Notes: generated by a model from the letters alone, not told the origin. Shown: positions 1 to 5,805, counted from the first letter of the stretch. The stretch is DNA of 5,881 nucleotides from Chloroflexota bacterium (GCA_011046405.1 DSAR01000320.1:1-5881); one strand, 5' to 3'. Numbers and translations are program-made.

Positions 1-106
1 AAATTGGTTAGGCCCTAACCGGGCAGAAGCCGCTGCGCTTCCAAGCCAGAGCCAAATTGGTTAGGCCCTAACCGGGCAGAAGCCGCTGCGCTTCCAAGCC
101 AGAGCC
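1..106. repeat. Two perfect tandem copies of a 53-bp repeat
   Basis: Bases 1-53 and 54-106 are identical, head to tail, with no spacer. The array may continue left of the window. Each unit opens with the near-palindrome GGTTAGGCCCTAACC (bases 6-20 and 59-73), two 7-base arms around a central C. A second small inverted repeat follows, GAAGC and GCTTC around CGCTGC (bases 26-41 and 79-94). No open frame of note runs through it. It follows the 3' end of the minus-strand operon and may be a dispersed intergenic repeat family; that is inference, because only this window is visible. No convincing rho-independent terminator was found for the operon, although the palindrome could form a short hairpin in RNA. 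Confidence 0.93.
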
Positions 107-156
107 AATAAAGGAGCCTTTGACCGCCAAGCTCTTGCTCGCTGTACAAGGATTCG

Positions 157-171
157 ATTGGTTAGGCCCTA
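157..171. repeat. Truncated third copy of the 53-bp repeat motif
   Basis: The 15 bases ATTGGTTAGGCCCTA exactly match bases 3-17 and 56-70 of the tandem units, in the same orientation. The match stops where the second palindrome arm should finish, and the sequence then runs into the kinase gene. The intervening bases 107-156 show only weak resemblance to the unit. On the minus strand this copy contains the TAA stop codon of the kinase gene (bases 164-162), so the last residues of that protein are encoded inside or beside repeat-derived DNA. Confidence 0.8.
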
Positions 172-2129
172 TCTATAGCAGTCTGGCGATCACTTTCTTT
201 CAAGGCGGATAGGACGAAACTGAAGACGCTCCCCACGCCAGGACGACTTTCTACCCATATCCGTCCATTGTGTTTTTCGATGATGGTCTTGACGATGGTC
301 AGACCCAGGCCGGTGCCGACGATGCTCAACGTTTCCTTCGATTCGACCCGGTAGAATTTATCGAAGATGTACGGTTGCTCGGCCGGTGGGATACCGATGC
401 CGTTATCGGCAATTTGAGTGACGATGTGCCCATCTTCCTGTTCGACGTTCACGGCGATCCAACCGCCTCGCTGTGTATACTTGATGGCATTGCTGAGTAG
501 GTTATCTATCACCTGCCGCAAGCGGTTGGGATTGCCGTATACCATCATTGGATGTGCCGAAGGGTCCCAGCGGAGTTCCTGCTCCTTTTCCCTGGCTTGT
601 GCTTGGATTTCTTTGATCGATGATTCGATGATGTCTATCATGTTGCAGGGGCCCATTTCTATCTCGTAGCCAGCTTCCAGGCGATCGACGTCGAGCAAGG
701 TGTCGATCAGTTCGGTGATGGTATCCATACTTTGACGGGCCCTGAGGATGAATTCCTGTTGTTGGGCATTCAAAGAGCCAGCCCTGGGTAACAACTCGAT
801 GTACCCATGGATGGTCGTCAGGGGGGTTCGAATATCGTGGGATACGGCGGTCACGAACTCGGATTTGATGCGCGCCAATTCTTTCAGATGGGTGACGTCC
901 TGCATCATCAGCGCTCTTCCAATCCCCTTGATGGGCGTGAGTTGGGCATTGAACGTCCGTTTATCGGACAGGGGGATCTCATCGTGAATGACGCGATCTG
1001 TCTGATGCGCTTCCTGGAACATCCCAAGTAAGTCTGGATGTGAGGTAGCCTGGTCGATGGATATGCCGACCACGTCCTCTTCAGCCTCGGAAAGTTCCAG
1101 CAGGGTACGAGCCGCTGAATTGCAAAGGAGTATCTTATCCGCTTCGTCCACGACGATGACGGCTCCTTCGACTTCTTGCAGGATCGTGGCAAGTTTGGCG
1201 CGTTCCACCTCGATGGCCTCGAATAGCCGGGCGTTCTCGATGGCGATGGTAGCGTAATCGGCCAACGCCGAGATCATGAACATTTCCCGTTCGGTGAAGC
1301 TGCGTTCTTTCTCTCGGTTGAGCACGCCCAATACGCCGATGGTGCCCCGGTCAGAGGTGTGCATCGGTACGTAGAGCAGGGCTTTGCTCAGGTAGCCGGT
1401 TGCAACCTTCGCCTGGCTCCCGGTCAAGAATATCGGCCTTCCAGAGTTGATGACGCGCCCGGCGACGCTGTCGTCCACCCGGACGCGCAGATTCCTCACG
1501 ATTTTTTCATCCAATCCCTTGGCTGCTCGCAGGTAAAGTTCGTCGCCATCTTTATCCAACAACATCAAGAGACCCTCTTCGGCATCGGCCAGATAAACGG
1601 CTGCTTCGACGACGCGATTGAGAATTCGATTGGGGTCCAATAAAGACGTGACCGAGCGTCCAATGGTGTAGATGACGTTCATTTCCTGGATCTGGCGTTG
1701 AAGTTTCTGGTTGACGTCCACCAGCTTTTGAGTCAGTTGATCTCTTTCTGCGCGTAATGCACCTGTGCTAAATACCCGTCGAATCGCTTCTTGCATTTCG
1801 ATGGGGCCGAAGGGTTTGATCACGTAGTCGCGCGCGCCCAATCTGAAGGCCTGTATGACCAGTTCAACCGATTCACGGACTGTTGTGAAAATGACGGGAA
1901 TATCCAGGCCCTGTTCTTTGAGTGCTTCCAGGACTTCCAACCCGTTCATCTTCGGGAGTTGCATGTCCAAGACGATGAGGTCGGGATTTTCTTCTTGGGC
2001 CATGCGCAGGCCCTCTTCCCCATCCATAGCCGAGATTGGGCGGTAGTGGTTGGGTTCGAGCACAAGTTCGGCCAGCAGTTGTTGGGTTTCGTAGCTATCC
2101 TCGATGACGAGCACGCGTTTTTGTGTCAA
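162..2129 (-). CDS. Hybrid sensor histidine kinase, REC-GAF-PAS-HisKA-HATPase
   Basis: This 655-residue protein is probably a cytoplasmic phosphorelay sensor; no membrane segment or signal peptide is visible. An N-terminal receiver domain (about 4-120) has the acidic pair E10-D11, phosphoacceptor D55 in VLDMQLP, T82/T83, and K105 in IKPF. A probable coiled linker (125-152) leads to a GAF domain (about 165-305) and a PAS-like domain (about 312-418). The HisKA H-box is at 426-437, with phosphorylated H431 in SHDIRTPL. The ATPase domain has an N-box near 535-552 (N543, N547), G1 box DNGIGI 575-580, F-box FDKFYRV 589-595 and G2 box GTGLGL 605-610. All catalytic motifs are intact. The receiver at the N-terminus suggests it takes phosphate or input from another kinase. 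No partner output regulator is in the window, and the ligands of GAF and PAS cannot be inferred. The start is TTG, chosen because AGGAGG lies 5 bases upstream. The C-terminal tail ends in a repeat remnant. Confidence 0.95.
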   Translation of the reverse strand: MTQKRVLVIEDSYETQQLLAELVLEPNHYRPISAMDGEEGLRMAQEENPDLIVLDMQLPKMNGLEVLEALKEQGLDIPVIFTTVRESVELVIQAFRLGARDYVIKPFGPIEMQEAIRRVFSTGALRAERDQLTQKLVDVNQKLQRQIQEMNVIYTIGRSVTSLLDPNRILNRVVEAAVYLADAEEGLLMLLDKDGDELYLRAAKGLDEKIVRNLRVRVDDSVAGRVINSGRPIFLTGSQAKVATGYLSKALLYVPMHTSDRGTIGVLGVLNREKERSFTEREMFMISALADYATIAIENARLFEAIEVERAKLATILQEVEGAVIVVDEADKILLCNSAARTLLELSEAEEDVVGISIDQATSHPDLLGMFQEAHQTDRVIHDEIPLSDKRTFNAQLTPIKGIGRALMMQDVTHLKELARIKSEFVTAVSHDIRTPLTTIHGYIELLPRAGSLNAQQQEFILRARQSMDTITELIDTLLDVDRLEAGYEIEMGPCNMIDIIESSIKEIQAQAREKEQELRWDPSAHPMMVYGNPNRLRQVIDNLLSNAIKYTQRGGWIAVNVEQEDGHIVTQIADNGIGIPPAEQPYIFDKFYRVESKETLSIVGTGLGLTIVKTIIEKHNGRIWVESRPGVGSVFSFVLSALKESDRQTAIDRA

Positions 2130-2133
2130 AGGT

Positions 2134-2140
2134 CCCTCCT
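2134..2140 (-). promoter_or_regulatory. Shine-Dalgarno site that fixes the TTG start of the kinase gene
   Basis: The minus strand reads AGGAGGG, with AGGAGG (bases 2140-2135) 5 bases before the TTG codon at 2129-2127. That TTG lies immediately before the conserved receiver opening KRVLVIEDS, so the non-ATG start is well supported. An in-frame GTG five codons later would cut into the first beta strand of the receiver and lacks such a site. Confidence 0.85.
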
Positions 2141-2169
2141 GGGCCAGCTATCAACGACGGGGCGCTTGC

Positions 2170-2397
2170 TTAATGATCCTCTGTTTCTGTTGTGGAGGAC
2201 GTTTGCTTCACCGGTCGACAGGTGGCGTGAAGATAGGCGAATTCACCGCGCGGAGGCATCAGGTCAACGACCTCGGTGATTTCGAACATCTCGTCTCCGA
2301 GTTGAACGCGATCGCCAACGCGGGGCGGGGTATCCATATTGATGATTTCCCCCGGATGTTTTTTGCCCACCACGACGTAACTTACTTTGTAGATCAT
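2170..2397 (-). CDS. Small protein of unknown function, 75 residues
   Basis: I do not recognise this family. The product is short and probably soluble, with no signal peptide or membrane segment. Residues 1-65 look like a compact beta-rich fold: an N-terminal strand (MIYKVSYVVVG), a PPRVGDRVQLGDEMFEITEVV segment in which a hydrophobic strand follows a VGD turn, then the run MPPRGEFAYLHATC with the only cysteine, C60. The last ten residues are polar and acidic and look disordered. The VGD...V.LGD..FEI pattern resembles small SH3-like barrels, but this is only an impression. The ATG overlaps the stop of the upstream gene as ATGA, and GGGGAGGG lies 7 bases upstream, so translational coupling to the cyclic-nucleotide-binding protein is likely. 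Those signals, together with a composition like that of its neighbours, indicate a real gene. Confidence 0.85.
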   Translation of the reverse strand: MIYKVSYVVVGKKHPGEIINMDTPPRVGDRVQLGDEMFEITEVVDLMPPRGEFAYLHATCRPVKQTSSTTETEDH

Positions 2398-2873
2398 TGC
2401 TCGTCCCTCCCCAATCTTACCTGTAAGTTGCGATGACGCATCTTGAAGGACAGATCCGCCGCCAGATTGCGCATCACGATGAAACCAATGTGATGATCGG
2501 TCTCACAAAGGGCCCAGAACTCCTGGTGGGGGATGACGTAAAGGGTCGTGTCGTCTTGGGCACAGCGTACGGTGGCCGACCGGCTGCCGCTGTCGACGAG
2601 GGCCATCTCGCCAAATACCTGTCCCTGTCCCAGGCGGACGATGGAACTCAGTTGGGGAGGGCCTGGCACGTCGTGAATGGTTCCCCGGGCGACTTCTACC
2701 TCGACCATGCCGCAGCAGATGATGTATAACTCGTGGGTTGGAGATCCCTCTTCGATGATGATGTCTCCAGCGGCGTAGGTTTCCTCTCGGCCTAAATCGA
2801 CGATCCGTTCGATCTGCTCCGATGTAAGCCCGGTGAATAATTCACTTTGGTGAAGCAGTTCTGTAATCGACAC
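2394..2873 (-). CDS. Stand-alone cyclic-nucleotide-binding domain protein
   Basis: This 159-residue protein is almost entirely one cAMP/cGMP-binding (CAP effector) domain. The start SELFTGLTSEQIERI (10-24) is the usual first helix. The AGDIIIEEG run (35-43) and ELYIICCGMVEVEV (48-61) are beta-roll strands. The phosphate-binding cassette is at 85-103, reading FGEMAL...SRSATV, with E89 and R98 in the places that hold the ribose and the cyclic phosphate. This suggests the domain can still bind nucleotide. The stretch GTIHDVPGPPQLSS (64-77) is a longer loop than in the minimal fold. Only about 35 residues follow the roll, with no helix-turn-helix, so it is not a Crp/Fnr transcription factor as it stands; it may be a sensing subunit that acts through a partner. 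The start is GTG, with AAAGGAG upstream. Its 5' end overlaps the upstream gene by 32 bp and its stop overlaps the next start by 4 bp. Confidence 0.92.
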   Translation of the reverse strand: MSITELLHQSELFTGLTSEQIERIVDLGREETYAAGDIIIEEGSPTHELYIICCGMVEVEVARGTIHDVPGPPQLSSIVRLGQGQVFGEMALVDSGSRSATVRCAQDDTTLYVIPHQEFWALCETDHHIGFIVMRNLAADLSFKMRHRNLQVRLGRDEQ

Positions 2874-3387
2874 CTTGAATCTCCTTTCCTTGTTCTAGAA
2901 ACGCTTGGGCCTGATGACAGTAGTGTTTGACAGTTTCATAGGTGTGTTGAATCTCGGCGTCTGTCAGTTCTCGAATGACGCGGGCTGGCGCACCCAGCGC
3001 CAGATGGCGAGGTGGGATCACAGTCCCCCCTGTCACCAGCGCACCGGCGCCAACCAAGGCCTCTGCCCCTACAACGGCGCCGTTCAACACGATGGCGCCG
3101 ATGCCAATCAAAGCGCCATCCTCGATGGTGGCGCCGTGGAGCACAGCCCGATGCCCGATGGTCACCTGGGAGCCGACGGTGCAGGGGTGACCGGCATCGG
3201 TGTGAATCACGGTCAGATCCTGGACGTTGGTCCGTTCTCCAACGACGATGGGGGCGTTATCTCCCCGTAATACACAGCCAAACCAGATGCTGGCCTCCCG
3301 CGCAACGTGCACCTGCCCGACGATGGTCGCGTTGGGTGCGAAGTAGACGGATCGATGGATGAGTTCTGGATGGTGGACGATATCCAT
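2842..3387 (-). CDS. Gamma-class carbonic anhydrase family protein (left-handed beta-helix)
   Basis: The product has 181 residues from the ATG at 3387. Hexapeptide repeats fill about 15-135 (NATIVGQVHV, GALIGIGAIVLNGAVVG, EALVGAGALVTGG), followed by a C-terminal helix (about 141-167) that packs on the helix in this family, which forms trimers. Three histidines that fit the zinc ligands are present: H62 in VIHTD, H79 in TIGHR and H84 in VLHG, spaced 17 and 5. R41 and D43 in LRGDNAPI and Q56 in NVQD match the conserved active-site set. The acidic proton-shuttle loop of archaeal Cam is absent, as in the CamH, YrdA and PaaY-like branch. Many members of that branch lack measurable CO2 hydration, and some act on CoA thioesters, so carbonic anhydrase activity is inferred. 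It is the first gene of the minus-strand operon. An upstream in-frame TTG at 3408 would add seven residues but overlaps the -10 element, so I prefer the ATG. No Shine-Dalgarno site is seen. Confidence 0.93.
   Translation of the reverse strand: MDIVHHPELIHRSVYFAPNATIVGQVHVAREASIWFGCVLRGDNAPIVVGERTNVQDLTVIHTDAGHPCTVGSQVTIGHRAVLHGATIEDGALIGIGAIVLNGAVVGAEALVGAGALVTGGTVIPPRHLALGAPARVIRELTDAEIQHTYETVKHYCHQAQAFLEQGKEIQGVDYRTASPK
2881..2887 (-). promoter_or_regulatory. Shine-Dalgarno site for the GTG start of the cyclic-nucleotide-binding gene
   Basis: The minus strand carries AAAGGAG 7 bases before GTG at 2873-2871, inside the 3' end of the carbonic anhydrase-like gene. It supports the GTG start and hence the 32-bp overlap. 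The next in-frame methionine (residue 56) would remove half of the domain. Confidence 0.8.
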
Positions 3388-3396
3388 AACGGCTCT

Positions 3397-3425
3397 ATTG
3401 TACCACAAAATCAGGACTTTCGAAA
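3397..3425 (-). promoter_or_regulatory. Candidate promoter of the minus-strand operon
   Basis: On the minus strand an extended -10 box, TGGTACAAT, occupies 3405-3397 (TACAAT 3402-3397). The best -35 at 17 bp is the weak TTTCGA at 3425-3420. Transcription would begin near 3391-3390, only a few bases before the ATG at 3387. This fits a leaderless or nearly leaderless message, in keeping with the lack of a Shine-Dalgarno site. The prediction rests on motif match and position only. Confidence 0.5.
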
Positions 3426-3426
3426 T

Positions 3427-3455
3427 TTTGCATTATGTCTGTGCTCTGTTACAAT
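3427..3455 (+). promoter_or_regulatory. Candidate plus-strand promoter facing the synthetase gene
   Basis: TGTTACAAT at 3447-3455 is an extended -10 box, with TTTGCA at 3427-3432 (17-bp spacer) or TTGCAT at 3428-3433 (16-bp spacer) as a partial -35. It lies back to back with the minus-strand promoter. A transcript starting near 3462 would have a leader of about 260 bases carrying the entire 110-bp palindrome, so if active it would be strongly affected by that structure. An alternative promoter downstream of the palindrome is possible, but I see no good match there. Confidence 0.4.
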
Positions 3456-3477
3456 CTCTCTACGGACATTTTTTTTC

Positions 3478-3587
3478 GTATCATCTCAATAAACCGGGGC
3501 AAACTCGCTCGGGCCGGTCTCCTGACCGTGCCCGCTGTGGCTCGGTCGGGAGACCGGCCACAGCTCCCCAACTTATTGAGAAGATAC
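3478..3587. repeat. 110-bp composite palindrome, MITE- or REP-like element
   Basis: The ends are 15-bp terminal inverted repeats with one mismatch: 3478-3492 begins GTATC and ends CAATAA, and 3573-3587 is its complement. Inside, GGGG (3496-3499) faces CCCC (3566-3569). The core is a 17-bp stem, 3512-3528 with 3543-3559, sixteen Watson-Crick pairs and one T-G, around a 14-base loop. The element is bounded by TTTTTTC at 3471-3477 and 3589-3595, which could be a target-site duplication if the right end is 3588, although the sequence is low in complexity. There is no transposase frame. The core holds two inverted copies of CGGTC-NNNN-GACCG, as in paired REP or BIME elements. The palindrome itself is certain; the mobile origin is inferred. 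The run of six T after the right end could also make it act as a terminator on plus-strand transcripts. Confidence 0.8.
3534..3564 (+). other. Alternative hairpin with GGGA tetraloop, overlapping the main stem
   Basis: GCTGTGGC (3534-3541) pairs with GCCACAGC (3557-3564) and, after one bulged T, CGGTC (3543-3547) pairs with GACCG (3552-3556). This closes a GGGA loop of the GNRA type. The 13-bp hairpin uses the right arm of the 17-bp stem at 3512-3559, so the two cannot form together. The left arm can then form its own small CGGTC-TCCT-GACCG hairpin at 3515-3528. Whether the RNA switches between these folds is unknown. Confidence 0.6.
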
Positions 3588-3666
3588 CTTTTTTCTGCCT
3601 TGCGCCCGCCGGGTCACACGGTCCGGTGGTTTCAGGGCAGGAAAACGCTTTTCTCATACTGTCGCA

Positions 3667-3685
3667 TGGCGGATGTGATCCGCCA
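3667..3685. repeat. 19-bp perfect palindrome upstream of the synthetase gene
   Basis: TGGCGGATGTGATCCGCCA consists of 8-base arms around GTG. It ends 34 bases before the GTG start of the synthetase gene. It could be an operator, an RNA hairpin in the leader, or another REP-type intergenic repeat. It is unrelated in sequence to the 110-bp element. The symmetry is certain and the role is unknown. Confidence 0.7.
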
Positions 3686-3708
3686 CGTACGGCTGAGTCA
3701 TTTGACGT

Positions 3709-3717
3709 GGGGGTGAT
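3709..3717 (+). promoter_or_regulatory. Shine-Dalgarno site deciding the GTG start of the synthetase gene
   Basis: GGGGGTGAT matches the extended anti-16S pairing sequence GGAGGTGAT at eight of nine bases. It lies just before GTG at 3720-3722. An in-frame TGA at 3717-3719 directly precedes that GTG, so no longer reading is possible. The next in-frame methionine is residue 135, far inside the CoA-binding domain. Confidence 0.85.
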
Positions 3718-3719
3718 GA

Positions 3720-5792
3720 GTGGACAAAATCTTTTATCCGGAAAGCGTGGCCATCATCGGTGTCTCGGAACGGCCGGATAATCTGGCTGCGAACATCGTG
3801 GGCAATACGTTGGCTTTTGGTTACGAGGGGGCGCTTTATGCCGTGGGCAGGCGGGAGGGACGCGTTCACGGTGTGCCCATCCTGCCCTCGGTGGAGGCGT
3901 TGCCTGAGGGCGTCGACCTGGCTGTCATTTTGACGCCGGCTGCGACGACGCCCGATCTGCTGGAGGCCTGTGGGCGAAAGTCCATTCGCCGCGCTGTCAT
4001 CGAATCGGGGGGATTCGCGGAGTTTTCGGAAGCGGGAGGCGCGTTGGAGGAGCAAATTGTCCAGGTCGCGCGCCGGTGGGGGGTTCGTTTCGTCGGCCCA
4101 AACTGTATCAGCGTGGTCAACATGGAAAATGGCCTGTGCCTGCCCTTCGCCCGTCTCGACGCCAGCGCAATCAAGCGGGGGGCGGTCTCCGTCCTGGCAC
4201 AGAGCGGGGGGGTCTCTGTCACGTATATGATGCTGCTCAGTGAGGCAGGGCTCGGGGTCAACAAGGTGGTCAGCATGGGGAATAAGACCGACCTGGATGA
4301 ATTGGATTACCTGGCTTATCTCCTGGCGGATGACGGCACCGAAATCGTCTGTCTTTACCTGGAGAGTATCGAGCGTGGGCGTGAATTGCTCGAATTGGCC
4401 GCCTCATCACCGAAGCCGGTCATTATTCACAAGGCCAACGTGACCGAAGCGAGCGAGCAGATCGCTTTTTCTCACACGGCGGCCCTGGCGAACGACGAGC
4501 GCATCGTCAGCGCGGCGTTGCGCCAGGCCGGTATCTTGCGGGCGGCTGATTTCGACGACGCGGTGGCCCTGGCGCAGGGATTGACGCTGCCGCCGGTGCG
4601 GGGAAACGACATGGTCGTCATCTCTCGCTCTGGGGGGCACGCCGTGCTCGCCGCCGACGCGGCGGCTGCCCAGGGCTTTCGCCTCGCGCCGATACCTGAG
4701 TCAGTGCGGGACGACGTGCGGGGGCTTTTCCGCGCTGACGTGATCGCTTTGACCAACCCGCTGGATCTGGGCGCGATTTTCGATTTTGAGTTATATGGAG
4801 AGATCGTGGAGACCTGTCTGCGCGTCATCGATCCAGATGCGCTGTTGTTGCTTCACACCTTCAGCGCCGGTCACGAGGGCGCTATGTCGCGGCGTTTGTT
4901 CGGCCGAGTGAAGGCGTTGAGCCAGGCGTACGGAAAGCCAGCGGCGTTTTGCGCTTTTTCTCACCGCTCAGAAGTGGAACGGATCAAGCAGATGGCCCCT
5001 TACCCGGTGTTTAGCGGGATCGAGGCGGCGGTGCGGGCGCTGGCTGCCTCTCGCGATTATCACATCTGCCCGGCGCAGTTGCGTCCGCTGCCAGACACGC
5101 CTGCTCAACTTCAACGCCCCCCCGAAGTTGACGGTATCCTATCTTACGATGGAACGTTGACGAGCGACGCCGCGTTGGGGGTTGCGAACCTCTTTGGGAT
5201 ACCCGTGGCCGAGTGGTCGGTCGTCGAGCGGGTGGACGGGGCGTTGGTGGCTGCGGCAGCCATTGGCTATCCGGTGGCGTTGAAGGCGCTCTCACCCGAC
5301 CTGGTGCACAAATCGGACGCCGGCGGCGTGATTCTGGACGTAGATGGACCAGAACGGTTGCGGAAAGCGTTCGCCTCGCTCGTGACGATGGCGCAGGCGG
5401 GCGGCGTGCGTTTGAACGGCGTGTTGGTGCAGCGGATGGTGTTCGGTGGACAAGAGGTCATCCTGGGAGGCAAGCGAGATCCCAGCTTTGGGCCGGTGGT
5501 CATGTTCGGACTGGGTGGGGTGTACGTCGAGGCGTTCGACGACGTGGCCTTTCGATTGGCGCCGCTGACGCGCGAGGCGGCCCGGTCGATGGTGGCTGAG
5601 GTGCGGGGAAGTCGTCTCCTGCACGGCATGCGGGGTGGGCGGCCGCTGGACGTCGATGCGTTGATCGATGCGTTGCTGGCGTTTTCTCAACTGATGGTCA
5701 ACTGCCCCGAAGTGATCGAGATAGACCTAAATCCCCTGTTCGTGTTAGAAGAGGGTGTGTCGGCGGTGGACGCCAGATTGGTGACGGACTGA
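3720..5792 (+). CDS. Acetate-CoA ligase (ADP-forming) family protein, fused alpha-beta acyl-CoA synthetase
   Basis: The 690-residue product has the normal length for single-chain NDP-forming acyl-CoA synthetases, which interconvert acyl-CoA, ADP and phosphate with acid, CoA and ATP. The CoA-binding Rossmann domain is at about 4-130 (IIGVSERPDN 12-21, VIESGGFAE 93-101, GPNCISVVN 126-134). The succinyl-CoA-ligase-like domains (about 150-455) contain AQSGGVS 160-166 and GNKTDLDE 187-194. They also contain the probable phosphorylated histidine H252 in FSHTAALA. The ATP-grasp domain (about 475-688) has LKAL with K522, HKSDAGGV 530-537 with H530 as the likely second phosphorylated histidine, GGKRDPSFGPVVMFGLGG 583-600, and EIDLNPLF 667-674. 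All key residues are present, so the enzyme should be active and cytoplasmic. The acid it uses cannot be read from the sequence; acetate, propionate, branched and aryl acids are all handled in the family. It is divergent from the signalling operon and followed closely by a new promoter, so it may be a single-gene unit. It is visibly richer in G+C than the minus-strand genes. Confidence 0.94.
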   Translation: MDKIFYPESVAIIGVSERPDNLAANIVGNTLAFGYEGALYAVGRREGRVHGVPILPSVEALPEGVDLAVILTPAATTPDLLEACGRKSIRRAVIESGGFAEFSEAGGALEEQIVQVARRWGVRFVGPNCISVVNMENGLCLPFARLDASAIKRGAVSVLAQSGGVSVTYMMLLSEAGLGVNKVVSMGNKTDLDELDYLAYLLADDGTEIVCLYLESIERGRELLELAASSPKPVIIHKANVTEASEQIAFSHTAALANDERIVSAALRQAGILRAADFDDAVALAQGLTLPPVRGNDMVVISRSGGHAVLAADAAAAQGFRLAPIPESVRDDVRGLFRADVIALTNPLDLGAIFDFELYGEIVETCLRVIDPDALLLLHTFSAGHEGAMSRRLFGRVKALSQAYGKPAAFCAFSHRSEVERIKQMAPYPVFSGIEAAVRALAASRDYHICPAQLRPLPDTPAQLQRPPEVDGILSYDGTLTSDAALGVANLFGIPVAEWSVVERVDGALVAAAAIGYPVALKALSPDLVHKSDAGGVILDVDGPERLRKAFASLVTMAQAGGVRLNGVLVQRMVFGGQEVILGGKRDPSFGPVVMFGLGGVYVEAFDDVAFRLAPLTREAARSMVAEVRGSRLLHGMRGGRPLDVDALIDALLAFSQLMVNCPEVIEIDLNPLFVLEEGVSAVDARLVTD

Positions 5793-5805
5793 CGGGCTCT
5801 ATCAC

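Larger units (their letters stand above)
3388..3719. other. 332-bp divergent intergenic region
   Basis: This gene-free stretch separates the minus-strand operon from the plus-strand synthetase gene. From left to right it holds back-to-back promoter candidates (3397-3455), a run of eight T (3469-3476), a 110-bp composite palindrome (3478-3587) followed by six T (3589-3594), and about 70 bases in which I see no clear structure. A 19-bp palindrome (3667-3685) and the ribosome-binding site of the synthetase gene (3709-3717) complete it. Open frames crossing it have no recognisable protein features. Confidence 0.85.

Noticed and set aside
1..106. CRISPR array
   Set aside because: The two 53-bp units are directly adjacent, with no unique spacer between them, and no cas gene is present.
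107..156. A diverged third unit of the 53-bp repeat
   Set aside because: Only short fragments such as CGCTG and CAAG resemble the unit, which is not above chance by eye.
1791..2279. Plus-strand 162-codon open frame opposite the receiver domain
   Set aside because: It is antisense to a well-supported gene, has no recognisable domain, and is explained by the codon bias of the opposite strand.
2394..2873. Crp/Fnr-type transcription factor
   Set aside because: The nucleotide-binding roll is present, but no helix-turn-helix follows before the stop codon.
2905..3362. Several plus-strand frames opposite the carbonic anhydrase-like gene
   Set aside because: Their repetitive, arginine- and proline-rich translations mirror the hexapeptide repeats on the other strand.
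3388..3408. Seven-residue N-terminal extension of the carbonic anhydrase-like protein from the TTG at 3408
   Set aside because: That codon lies within the candidate extended -10 region, has no ribosome-binding site, and the added residues are not part of the fold.
3359..3781. Plus-strand 140-codon frame across the intergenic region
   Set aside because: It starts inside the minus-strand gene, crosses the palindromes and overlaps the synthetase start. Its translation looks like non-coding sequence.
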